From Candidatus Aenigmatarchaeota archaeon (lineage in GTDB: Archaea > Aenigmatarchaeota > Aenigmatarchaeia > JACPZZ01): DNA of 20,625 nucleotides. The stretch is taken from NCBI GenBank assembly GCA_016177205.1, contig JACOVS010000004.1:1-20625 (forward strand), in the 5' to 3' direction. The first letter of the stretch is position 1. Every line of letters begins with the position of its first letter. The notes beneath the pieces are model-generated. The model was given only the letters and a program-made list of their open reading frames with translations. It was not told the DNA's origin and searched no databases. The position numbers and the translations under genes are program-made. Of this stretch, positions 13,596-20,625 are shown piece by piece.

Positions 13596-14320
13596 TATCT
13601 TGCGCCTTCTGCTTCGCGTTCAATCCTTTCGCGCTCCCTCATTGCATTGGAGTTTTGAACGTCCTTGTTGTAACAGGCGATTATCTCGGCGGCCATCGCA
13701 TCCACTATATTCTTCTTGTTGTTGAAAGATTTCTGGTAAGCGGCCTGCGTTATCAGCCTCAGAGCCCAGTCGATACGCCTTTGCGGCGATGTTACAACGG
13801 CCTTGCGAACCATGATGCCTCCCATCTGATAGGCTGTTATCTCTTCAAGCAGCGCCACGTTTTCTATCGCAGTTACCAAAATCTGGACAGGGTTCTGCTT
13901 TGTCAGCTGCTCTATTTTTGAAAAAATCTCCTTTGTTAGCCTCATTACGCGCTCGCTTTTGCCCCCCAACGATCCGGACGAAAGGACGTGCTTCTTGCTC
14001 TTGTGCCCCGGGATCATCATCTTGTTCATTAGCCTCTCAACTATGCTCATGTCGAATTTGTGGAATTTCCTGCCCGCATGCCGGCCGTAATTTCTGGGTA
14101 TCAATACAGGGCTCAAATTCATGTAGACCAAAAGGCCCTTGTCCTTGACCTCGATGGCTGATGTGTCCCATCGTCCGAATAAAAGGAATTTTGGAACGTA
14201 TTTCTGCCTTTTTTTGGGCTTGGCCTCTTCTTTTTTCGCCTTCGGGCCTTCTTCATTTGGCAGCGTTATGTCTACGGTTTCCACCACATCTTTCACCGGA
14301 GGTTCGTTTGATTGTTCCAT
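13595..14320 (-). CDS. rps7: Small ribosomal subunit protein uS7
   Basis: The 241-residue protein has a full archaeal uS7 domain from about residue 47 (LFGRWDTSAIEV) onward. It includes NLSPVLIPRNYGRHAG, the VERLMNKMMIPG segment, and the conserved EEITAYQMGG and RRIDWALRLIT regions that bind the 3' major domain of 16S rRNA near the E site. An additional N-terminal extension of about 45 residues is acidic then lysine-rich (PKAKKEEAKPKKRQK) and probably disordered. The start ATG at 14320 is preceded by a perfect GGTGATC site. The gene lies 10 nt after rps12, and its stop codon overlaps the next ATG, consistent with one operon. Confidence 0.95.
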   Translation of the reverse strand: MEQSNEPPVKDVVETVDITLPNEEGPKAKKEEAKPKKRQKYVPKFLLFGRWDTSAIEVKDKGLLVYMNLSPVLIPRNYGRHAGRKFHKFDMSIVERLMNKMMIPGHKSKKHVLSSGSLGGKSERVMRLTKEIFSKIEQLTKQNPVQILVTAIENVALLEEITAYQMGGIMVRKAVVTSPQRRIDWALRLITQAAYQKSFNNKKNIVDAMAAEIIACYNKDVQNSNAMRERERIEREAEGAR

Positions 14321-14322
14321 TA

Positions 14323-14329
14323 GATCACC
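14323..14329 (-). promoter_or_regulatory. Shine-Dalgarno site of rps7
   Basis: GGTGATC, complementary to the archaeal 16S rRNA tail, lies just upstream of ATG 14320 and within the short rps12-rps7 gap. Confidence 0.55.
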
Positions 14330-14330
14330 G

Positions 14331-14750
14331 TTAACGCGTCGGCTTCTGTTTCTTGCCCGAAACCAGTTCTTTCAAAGCCACGCCGTTGACTTTTACAACC
14401 GTGAACTTTATGCCCCACTGCTTGCCGATAGGACCGCCTTGTGAACCGCCGACGCCTTCTATGATAACTTCGTCGTGTTCGTTTACTTTGTCTATTGCAC
14501 CGGTCCCCGGGACCCAGGCTGTGACGCCTACGCCGTTCTTGACTATCTGCACCCTTACAGCCTTGATCAGGCCTGAAGACGGCTGTTTCTGCTCCACCAC
14601 GCGTTTTTCCAGGACGATGCCCCGCGCTTGCGGCGAGCCTTCAAGGGGGTCTTTTTTCCAGAACTGGAGCTTCCTGGCCCTGTATTTGATCTCCTTCCAT
14701 CTAAGTCTCTGCTTGTTTTTCTTTATTTTTCTGGCTGAAAATTCTCCCAT
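14331..14750 (-). CDS. rps12: Small ribosomal subunit protein uS12
   Basis: The 139-residue protein is a recognisable archaeal uS12 (DPLEGSPQARGIVLEK, VRVQIVKNG, EHDEVIIEGVGG, VNGVALKELV). It sits at the decoding centre of the small subunit. Two loops that contact the codon-anticodon helix depart from the family pattern. The usual PNSAIRK is PSSGLIK (57-63), and the loop normally like GD-x-x-GV reads GKQWGI (109-114). The rest aligns well, so it is a functional-looking but divergent protein. An AAAGG element precedes the ATG. It lies 47 bp after nusA. Confidence 0.93.
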   Translation of the reverse strand: MGEFSARKIKKNKQRLRWKEIKYRARKLQFWKKDPLEGSPQARGIVLEKRVVEQKQPSSGLIKAVRVQIVKNGVGVTAWVPGTGAIDKVNEHDEVIIEGVGGSQGGPIGKQWGIKFTVVKVNGVALKELVSGKKQKPTR

Positions 14751-14797
14751 TGTTCAACAAACCTTTGTAAACCATTTGATAGTGCAGCATTTAAATA

Positions 14798-15232
14798 CTA
14801 TTGCTGCAATTTTATCTCGTCTATGTCGTAATACCTTTTCAGGATCGTTTTTATCCTGTTTATATTCGTGCCCGCCTTTCCGATAAGCAGTCCGCGCTTG
14901 TTCGAATCTACGCTGATGTTCAGGATGTTCTTGCCTTTGATCTCTTCAAGCTTGGCCGACTTGGCCTGCGGTGCAAGGTTTGAAACAAACTTTTCAAGGT
15001 TGTCAGACCATTCGAATATCTTTAATTTCCTGTTGAATTTCCTTTCCAGTTCGTTTATAGTCAGGCCTTTCTTCCCTATCGCTTTCCCGGCCTTGCCCTC
15101 TTCGACAATGAATATTATGTTGGCGGGCTCGATTATACAGTCCCGCGCGTGCACTTTGGTGTACTTTTCAAAGAAATTTATTATCTTTATCGCGTCGGTA
15201 TCCAGTTTCAACATCATTAACATCCTTTTCAT
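14798..15232 (-). CDS. nusA: NusA-like KH-domain transcription termination factor
   Basis: The 144-residue protein is the short archaeal NusA, made of two KH RNA-binding domains without the bacterial N-terminal and S1 domains. The GxxG loops are seen as IGKKG (first domain) and IGKAG (second domain). The location between rpl30e and rps12 is the classical archaeal arrangement. The frame is open upstream into rpl30e, but ATG 15232, 4 nt past the rpl30e stop, is the natural first start. Three further in-frame ATG codons lie within the next 18 bases (15223, 15217 and 15214). An AGGATG upstream of the last two makes them equally possible. Confidence 0.93.
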   Translation of the reverse strand: MKRMLMMLKLDTDAIKIINFFEKYTKVHARDCIIEPANIIFIVEEGKAGKAIGKKGLTINELERKFNRKLKIFEWSDNLEKFVSNLAPQAKSAKLEEIKGKNILNISVDSNKRGLLIGKAGTNINRIKTILKRYYDIDEIKLQQ

Positions 15233-15236
15233 GCGG

Positions 15237-15497
15237 TCAGAACGCGAGTACAGAAACAGCGAACGGTTTGCCGCACATCGTGCCAAGCTCAACTGAATTG
15301 CCGTCGAATTGTTCAATTACGATTTTATGGGCTGTTGCAATCAGCTTTAATTTTTCCCTCGTTGTTACCGGGCAATTGGCTGCATAAACCAGCGTTTTTA
15401 CCTTGCCCGCGCCCGCGGCTCTCACGGATTCTTTTTCGCCCATGATCACCTTGCCTTTTTCCAGGGCGGTTTTGAGCTCTTTCCGGATTTCTCTCAT
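15237..15497 (-). CDS. rpl30e: Large ribosomal subunit protein eL30
   Basis: The 86-residue protein is a member of the L7Ae/L30e/S12e RNA-binding superfamily, with KVKTLVYAANCP and the GTMCGKPFAVSVLA C-terminus characteristic of eL30. Its normal place in archaea is right after rpoA2, as here. The start overlaps the rpoA2 stop as ATGA, a sign of translational coupling. In the ribosome it binds a kink-turn of 23S rRNA. Confidence 0.95.
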   Translation of the reverse strand: MREIRKELKTALEKGKVIMGEKESVRAAGAGKVKTLVYAANCPVTTREKLKLIATAHKIVIEQFDGNSVELGTMCGKPFAVSVLAF

Positions 15498-18007
15498 TTT
15501 TTGTCTTCCTTTTCTTCTTTTTCATCCCCTATTTTCATGGTCAGGTCAAACATGCCGGTTCCGATGGGAACCAGTTTGCCGACCATTACGTTTTCTATGG
15601 CACCATTAAACCTGTCCTTCCTTCCCCTTATCGAAGCCGCCGTCAGGTGTTTTATGGTCTCTTCGAACGCGGCCCTCGCCAATACGGAGCCTTTCGAGCC
15701 CGCCACGCCGTAACGGCCTATGGCCTGTATTTTTCCTGTGGCAGTCATAGCGTCAGCAACTAGCATTATATGGCGGATGTCAACTTCCAGACCCTGCTCC
15801 GCAAGGGTTTTCGAAGCCTCTTTGATAATCACGGAACGCGCAGATTCTATTCCCAGAGTTTTTGCAACTTCGTGTATGTCGTTGGTTTCAACCCTCGCCG
15901 CGTCAACGCCCTCAACAGCCATCACTTTTTTCACGTTTGACCCCAGCGTGTTCAGGACCCATTCGTCTCCTTCTTTCTTTACAACAACCTGCTGTATCCC
16001 TTTTATCCCGTAAAGATGCATGTCGAGTATCTTTGATTTCAATTTCTGCATTTCTCTTATTGACATGCTCTCCTTTTTCGGGGAAACTATAATTTTATCG
16101 TCGTGCGATTTTACATCGATGTCCTTCATGTTTTTTTTCAGCCCGTCGATGATTTTTTCCTTGTCCAGGTTGAACATAGACGCCTTTTTGAGATCCACTT
16201 TTAATTCCAACTGGGAATTGAGCAGGTCTATCACATCGTCCGTGACCATTTCCCTTATCCTGACTTCTTTTATTTTAGCAGCCACATCGCGTGCCTTGTC
16301 CTTTGTCTGGTATTGCTTTTCCAGGTAAATCACCATCATCGGCGTTGTTGGAGAACGTCGCGCATCGAAAATCTCCATCAGGCGGGGCAAACCCAATGTC
16401 ACACGAATACCAGCCGATCCCGCGACGTGATAAGATCTCATCGTGTTGTGCGTGACTATTCCGTCAAATGTTGTAAATGTTTCCGTTCCTTCGACAGTGA
16501 GGTCGTAAACAAATTTTGAGGAAGGTCTGGTCTCCGTAATTTCCACAATTTCGTCCCACACAACGTCTGAAGCGTACATTTTCTTCAGCACGCCAAGATC
16601 TTCGTCTATGCTGATTTTTTTGTTTTTCGCCATTTTATCGAACAAGACAATGTATTTAAGAAGGGCGGACTTTCCTATCTTCTGTCTTTTTGTGAAGCTG
16701 TTTACGTACCTTGACGGATATTCAACTTTTCTGGCCAGGTTCACCAGCAGGTCCCCGAACCCGCCCACCAATTCCACAAAATCCTGCGTTTGGTTCACGT
16801 ATCTGCCGCACAATTCATCAAGCTTTGCCGACTTCTTTTCTGAAACAAAACCTATTTTTTCCCTGAAAACGGGTGCGTACCTAGCCTGTATTGACAGAGT
16901 GAACTGCTTTCCTTTGCCTTTGTGGGAAAATATGTTGAACCTGTTAAGGAGCAGAGCAATGCCGTCAATAAGCTCCTCTGAATTGGACGAGACTCTTATG
17001 GCATTCCTGTCAACCGATACATTTCCATCCCCGTCAAAATAAGCGCACAACAGGCCAGAAACAAACTTTTCGTCTGCACTGTATGCGAAATCGGGTATTT
17101 TTTTGCTGGCCGATCCTTTACCGCAGGTTTTCGCCAGCACTGCGGATAGCAGTACAGAATTGATGTGAATATCATGCGCCTTCGCAAATCCCCTGAAGTT
17201 GTCATACTCATTGCATGTGAGATTGTATTTGCCGGCAAACAGTCTGGCCCTCTGCAGGAAACTCTCGTCTGTATTGGATATGGACACGAAATTTTGGGTA
17301 CTGTTCCCTTCTGACAAATAAGCACCGAACATGAAGCCTTCGAGTTCGCCGAGTTCAAGGTGTTTGGGCAACGGCTTTCTTGCATTCGCAAACTCTTTTT
17401 CGGCGATCGCGGCCAGGTTCACCGAATGGATGCAGTTTTCAGGGAGAAGCTTTATTGCGGGTATCCTTTCGCCTGCCTTCAGGTCTTTGCCGGATACCGC
17501 AACGATGTTGTTGTCCTTCCTTATTACGAACGAATGGGAATCTGTAGCTGTTATTTCACGGCCAGACATGGTTTTTATCTTCAAAAGCTTTTCCGGCGAA
17601 CCGTGCCTGCTGCAAGCGAGCACGCGTTTCCATTCGATTTTCTCATCCTGGTTTATGCCCGGCACATATACATTCATGCCTTCAAGCTCGCAGATGTCCC
17701 AGCCGTCGTAGGATACAAAACCGAAGGCCTCCATCATTGTGTCAGTGAATTTTCCTATTTCAGAGATTTTTATCCTGTCTATGTTCTTGACTATGATCTT
17801 TTCGCTGGCATCAAGGGACATTTGCGTGGCCGGTTCTGAAATTGATTGTGCCGAAACTATGCCTATGGCCTCGCCAGGTTCGTAAACGTAAAGTTTGTAA
17901 GCCTTTTTCAGGTTTTCCAGTATTTTCTCCCTTTTATGCTGCGGTATTTTTTTCTCTTCAAATATCTTTTCAGCCATTTCCATTATCGATTTTGGCAGTT
18001 CAATCAT
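15494..18007 (-). CDS. rpoA2: DNA-directed RNA polymerase subunit A'' with intein
   Basis: The 837-residue precursor contains 379 residues of mature A'' and an in-frame intein. The N-extein is residues 1-63, ending EPATQM. The C-extein begins at residue 522 with TMRSYHVAGSAGIRVTLGLPRL. Joined, they restore the trigger loop, including the histidine that contacts incoming NTP. The C-terminal region holds the expected ARRSPTTPMMVIYLEK and the late conserved block with GVAGSKGSVLARAAFEET. A'' completes the largest polymerase subunit with A'. The start ATG overlaps the rpoA1 end by 8 nt and follows GGAGG. The usual QSIGEP reads QSISEP here. Confidence 0.96.
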   Translation of the reverse strand: MIELPKSIMEMAEKIFEEKKIPQHKREKILENLKKAYKLYVYEPGEAIGIVSAQSISEPATQMSLDASEKIIVKNIDRIKISEIGKFTDTMMEAFGFVSYDGWDICELEGMNVYVPGINQDEKIEWKRVLACSRHGSPEKLLKIKTMSGREITATDSHSFVIRKDNNIVAVSGKDLKAGERIPAIKLLPENCIHSVNLAAIAEKEFANARKPLPKHLELGELEGFMFGAYLSEGNSTQNFVSISNTDESFLQRARLFAGKYNLTCNEYDNFRGFAKAHDIHINSVLLSAVLAKTCGKGSASKKIPDFAYSADEKFVSGLLCAYFDGDGNVSVDRNAIRVSSNSEELIDGIALLLNRFNIFSHKGKGKQFTLSIQARYAPVFREKIGFVSEKKSAKLDELCGRYVNQTQDFVELVGGFGDLLVNLARKVEYPSRYVNSFTKRQKIGKSALLKYIVLFDKMAKNKKISIDEDLGVLKKMYASDVVWDEIVEITETRPSSKFVYDLTVEGTETFTTFDGIVTHNTMRSYHVAGSAGIRVTLGLPRLMEIFDARRSPTTPMMVIYLEKQYQTKDKARDVAAKIKEVRIREMVTDDVIDLLNSQLELKVDLKKASMFNLDKEKIIDGLKKNMKDIDVKSHDDKIIVSPKKESMSIREMQKLKSKILDMHLYGIKGIQQVVVKKEGDEWVLNTLGSNVKKVMAVEGVDAARVETNDIHEVAKTLGIESARSVIIKEASKTLAEQGLEVDIRHIMLVADAMTATGKIQAIGRYGVAGSKGSVLARAAFEETIKHLTAASIRGRKDRFNGAIENVMVGKLVPIGTGMFDLTMKIGDEKEEKEDKK
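16445..17818 (-). mobile_element. RpoA2 intein (458 residues) with LAGLIDADG endonuclease
   Basis: The intein covers precursor residues 64-521. It begins SLDASEKIIVKN (Ser1 nucleophile), has a block-B TxxH motif in ATDSHSF, and ends with block F and G (FVYDLTVEG, GIVTHN), with Thr as the +1 residue. The central domain carries two LAGLIDADG motifs: LEGFMFGAYLSEG (precursor 222-234) and GLLCAYFDGDG (318-328). Both acidic positions are present, so splicing and homing may both be active. It sits between TQM and TMR in the polymerase trigger loop. Confidence 0.92.
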
Positions 18008-20516
18008 CCTTGGAAACCTCCATGGTTACGAAATTATCGACATCGAATTTGCCCCAGTTTGATTTTGCGGGATCTATCCCGTCTTCGCCGGGCAGGAATT
18101 GCACGATAGAGTTTGTAAGGTCGCGCACCGTCATGTCGTATTTTACCTTCAAGTCCTGCAGTGCATTCACAAGCCTGCGTTCCATGTAACCGCTGTGCCT
18201 CGTTCTCAGCGATTTGTCCATGAGGCCCTCGCGTCCGTTCAACGAATCCCAGAAAAATTCAAATGGCGTCAAACCCGCCTTAAAGCTCGTACCGACAAAA
18301 CCGTGCGATATCGGTGACAAGTCGCCTTTTTTGAAGTGCGGCAATGTCCTGTTTAAATAACCCCGGTGTATCCTCTGTCCCAGTACGGTCTCTTGCCCTA
18401 TGCATGCCGCCGTTTGCGTTACATTGACCAGCGACCCCCTCGCCCCGGTTCGGGCCATGTATATCGTATCGTTTTCAGGCACATGCAAACTTACTATCTC
18501 GCCGCATTCGTTTACGGCCTTTGCGAGCCTTTGCATTATGTAAACCTCGAGCGAAGCGCTCAATGACCTGTCCGGCAAACTTTCAAGCTTGCCTTTGTCG
18601 TATTGCCCTATCAATTCCGTGACATCTTCTTCGGCCTTCTTGATCGCTCTCGCAACAAGTTTTTTGGCGTCCTCTGACAGGTCGTTGTCCGATATCCCGA
18701 CCGTGAATCCCCTGATGTCAAGCATGGCCGTTCCCAGCCTCGAGACTTTATTTATGAAATCGCTGACCTCGTGTGGCGGGCCCATCTTTTCCAGTTTGTC
18801 TATTATCGCGCCTTCCTCGGAACCGACAGCGCTTTTATCAATGACACCTTTGACAAGCTTTCCATCCCTGATCACGACATTGGAGTCTTCTTCTTTTTCC
18901 GATTTCCCCTTGTGCCATGTAGACTGGAATTCAATGTTCAGGTTTTGGGGCAGCAAAAGGCTGAAAATTTCTTTTCCGGTTATCTTTTCCTTGTCCGGCA
19001 GTTGTGCGTCTATCCCGGCGTATGCCAACACCTGCGCCGCTTCCTCTTTTGTGAAAATCGAATCTTTTTTTGTCAGCAGGAAAAGTCCGGATATGTGGTC
19101 GTTTTTCGGAGCGATAATAGGTCCGCCGAAACGCGGGGATCTTATCTGGTTCTGGACTTCCATCAGCAGCATGGCTTCGGCCTGGGCCTCTTCCGTCTGC
19201 GGTACGTGCAGGTTCATCTCATCGCCGTCGAAGTCCGCGTTATAAGGCGGTGAAACGCATAAATTGAGCCGGAAAGTCCGGTAAGGCATGACCCTTACAC
19301 GATGCGCCATTATGGACATCCTGTGCAGCGAAGGCTGCCGGTTGAATAACACTATGTCGCCGTTTTGTAAATGCCTTTCCACGATCCAGCCCAGCGTTAT
19401 CTCTTCGGAAATTTCAATCTTGCTCTCCTCCGTTATCTTCTTTTTCCTGCCGTCTGTTCGCGTCGCATAATTTGCGCCCGGCCACACGTTAGGGCCGTTT
19501 TTGACAACTTCCTTTATCATCGCGATGTTAAACTCTGTTACCCTCACCGGTACTGTAAGCTCCTTGGCTACTATCTCCGGGACCCCGACTTCATCGATGT
19601 CTATGTTGTTGTCCGGCGAAATAACGGTTCTTGCGCAAAAGTTCACCCGCTTGCCTGCAAGGTTGCTTCTGAAGCGGCCTTCTTTTGTTTTAAGCCTCTG
19701 AACCAAAGTTTTAAGGCCGCGCCCGGACCTGTGCCTCGCGTGCGGTACGCCTGTTAATTCGTTGTCAAAAAAGGTTGAAACATGGTATTGCAAGAGCTCC
19801 CACAGGTCTTCTATGATAAAGTCCGGCGCCCCGATGTCTATATTTTCCTTGAGCCTCTGGTTTATCCTTACTATATCGACCAGTTTGTGGGTTAGATCGT
19901 CCTCGGACCGTTCACCCGTCTCCAGGGTTATGCTTGGCCTTACCGTTACCGGCGGCACGGGTAATATAGTTATTATCAACCATTCAGGCCTTATCCTGAC
20001 CTTTACCAGTTCAAGGTCTTCGTCAGGAATTTTCTCGAACCGCTCCCTGATAGACATCGAATTTAACGGTGATTTGTCCTCCCAGAATGAATAAGGTTTT
20101 TCAAATTTTATTTCGCCCTGCTCCTCGCCGCACGCCGTGCATTTCTTATTGGCGGACTTTATCAGGTCCTTCAGCGTTGTTTTTTCCCTGCTGTCTGTCA
20201 GCAATTTTCCGCATTTCCTGCACACCGCTTTCAGCAACCTGTAAATGAATTTGGAGTATAAAACGTGCACGATCGGACGGGCCAGTTCCAGATAGCCGAA
20301 ATGGCCGCCGCAATCGCCCACAGAACCGCCGCACGTCCTGCATCTTAAACCAGGATCGATAACACCCATCCGGGGATCCATCACACCGCCGTCAATCGGA
20401 TAGCCGTCGGGGTCGTATAATTCGGCGCGCGCTATCCTTACGGTCGCCATTTTCAGTATCATCTTGGGCGATATCACGCCGAATTCAACGCTTTGGACTT
20501 CTTTCATGTCAGCCAT
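18000..20516 (-). CDS. rpoA1: DNA-directed RNA polymerase subunit A'
   Basis: From ATG 20516 the protein has 838 residues. Near the N-terminus are two zinc sites: C-x2-C-x6-C-x2-H in CRTCGGSVGDCGGH (about 59-72), and CRKC ... CTAC (about 99-129). The clamp segment ends in KTKEGRFRSNLAGKRV, and the catalytic NADFDGDEMN loop, which binds the active-site Mg, lies at about 426-435. It ends after the bridge-helix region, where A'' takes over. An in-frame TTG at 20522 and a second ATG at 20507 are alternatives. A GTGATTT stretch about 7 nt upstream favours 20516. The gene follows rpoB and overlaps rpoA2. Confidence 0.95.
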   Translation of the reverse strand: MADMKEVQSVEFGVISPKMILKMATVRIARAELYDPDGYPIDGGVMDPRMGVIDPGLRCRTCGGSVGDCGGHFGYLELARPIVHVLYSKFIYRLLKAVCRKCGKLLTDSREKTTLKDLIKSANKKCTACGEEQGEIKFEKPYSFWEDKSPLNSMSIRERFEKIPDEDLELVKVRIRPEWLIITILPVPPVTVRPSITLETGERSEDDLTHKLVDIVRINQRLKENIDIGAPDFIIEDLWELLQYHVSTFFDNELTGVPHARHRSGRGLKTLVQRLKTKEGRFRSNLAGKRVNFCARTVISPDNNIDIDEVGVPEIVAKELTVPVRVTEFNIAMIKEVVKNGPNVWPGANYATRTDGRKKKITEESKIEISEEITLGWIVERHLQNGDIVLFNRQPSLHRMSIMAHRVRVMPYRTFRLNLCVSPPYNADFDGDEMNLHVPQTEEAQAEAMLLMEVQNQIRSPRFGGPIIAPKNDHISGLFLLTKKDSIFTKEEAAQVLAYAGIDAQLPDKEKITGKEIFSLLLPQNLNIEFQSTWHKGKSEKEEDSNVVIRDGKLVKGVIDKSAVGSEEGAIIDKLEKMGPPHEVSDFINKVSRLGTAMLDIRGFTVGISDNDLSEDAKKLVARAIKKAEEDVTELIGQYDKGKLESLPDRSLSASLEVYIMQRLAKAVNECGEIVSLHVPENDTIYMARTGARGSLVNVTQTAACIGQETVLGQRIHRGYLNRTLPHFKKGDLSPISHGFVGTSFKAGLTPFEFFWDSLNGREGLMDKSLRTRHSGYMERRLVNALQDLKVKYDMTVRDLTNSIVQFLPGEDGIDPAKSNWGKFDVDNFVTMEVSKDD

Positions 20517-20538
20517 AATCAAATCACTCTTGTTTTCA

Positions 20539-20625
20539 TCAAACCGGATTTTTGTGCTCCCCGACTTCCACTTTAGGATAAATCAGCAACGATTTCAATT
20601 CCTCAAGCATGAGCTTGAACGCGTA
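20539..20625 (-). CDS. rpoB: DNA-directed RNA polymerase subunit B (or B'), C-terminal end only
   Basis: The last 28 codons, YAFKLMLEELKSLLIYPKVE onward to the TGA at 20539-20541, match the conserved C-terminus of the second-largest polymerase subunit (P-Y-A-F-K-L-x-x-x-E-L). It is truncated by the window edge. Whether the gene is an intact B or a separate B' cannot be seen. It is 22 bp from the rpoA1 start, as in the standard archaeal rpo operon. Confidence 0.9.
   Translation of the reverse strand, partial: YAFKLMLEELKSLLIYPKVEVGEHKNPV

Noticed and set aside
18589..19245. Long plus-strand frame opposite rpoA1
   Set aside because: Serine-rich translation typical of antisense shadows; rpoA1 is unambiguous on the minus strand.
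1..20625. CRISPR array, insertion sequence or origin
   Set aside because: No regularly spaced repeats, transposase gene, terminal inverted repeats or origin-like repeat cluster were seen.

Overview
The window is archaeal. The evidence is the split RNA polymerase largest subunit (A' and A''), eL30, archaeal NusA, uS12 and uS7, EF-2 and EF-1A of archaeal type, GGTGATC-type Shine-Dalgarno sites, and A/T-rich TATA boxes about 25-30 bp upstream of many start codons, consistent with leaderless transcripts. Short, divergent genes with an intein, introns and a homing endonuclease would suit a DPANN-like or similar uncultivated lineage, but that placement is inference.

Right part (about 8.3-20.6 kb, minus strand, transcribed right to left): end of rpoB, rpoA1, rpoA2 (interrupted by a 458-residue LAGLIDADG intein in the trigger loop), rpl30e, nusA, rps12, rps7. 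These are tightly packed, with ATGA or short overlaps. After rps7 come a frameshifted, C-terminally short SemiSWEET-like gene, a free-standing HTH plus LAGLIDADG endonuclease gene with its own promoter, then EF-2, a small orphan gene on the plus strand, and EF-1A. The main discovery is in EF-2. Its true start lies at 12323, and 28 codons later the reading frame is broken by a 32-nt insert that folds as a bulge-helix-bulge (BHB) motif. Removing 12208-12239 restores the P-loop region exactly, giving a 730-residue protein. This looks like a BHB-type spliceosome-independent intron in an essential mRNA.

Middle (about 6.4-8.3 kb): an accessory-looking stretch. It holds a 191-residue orphan, a 279-nt highly structured RNA locus with tRNA-like ends (a class II tRNA with a roughly 195-nt structured intron is the best reading), an AT-rich 196-residue orphan on the plus strand, and a folded intergenic segment.

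Left part (1-6.4 kb): mostly short single genes on the minus strand, several with their own TATA box. They are a Cys-cluster orphan followed by a 27-residue CCHC zinc-knuckle microprotein, a NicO/UreH-like metal transporter, a membrane-anchored cyclophilin, a DEAD-box RNA helicase with a DUF2905 membrane protein, DNA polymerase IV, a HAD phosphatase, a MIP18/DUF59 iron-sulfur assembly factor, and a partial orphan at the left edge. One plus-strand gene encodes a membrane-anchored protein with a threonine-rich stalk.

Functionally the right half is the transcription-translation core (polymerase, NusA, decoding-site ribosomal proteins, both elongation factors). Three selfish or splicing elements are concentrated there: intein, BHB intron and homing endonuclease.
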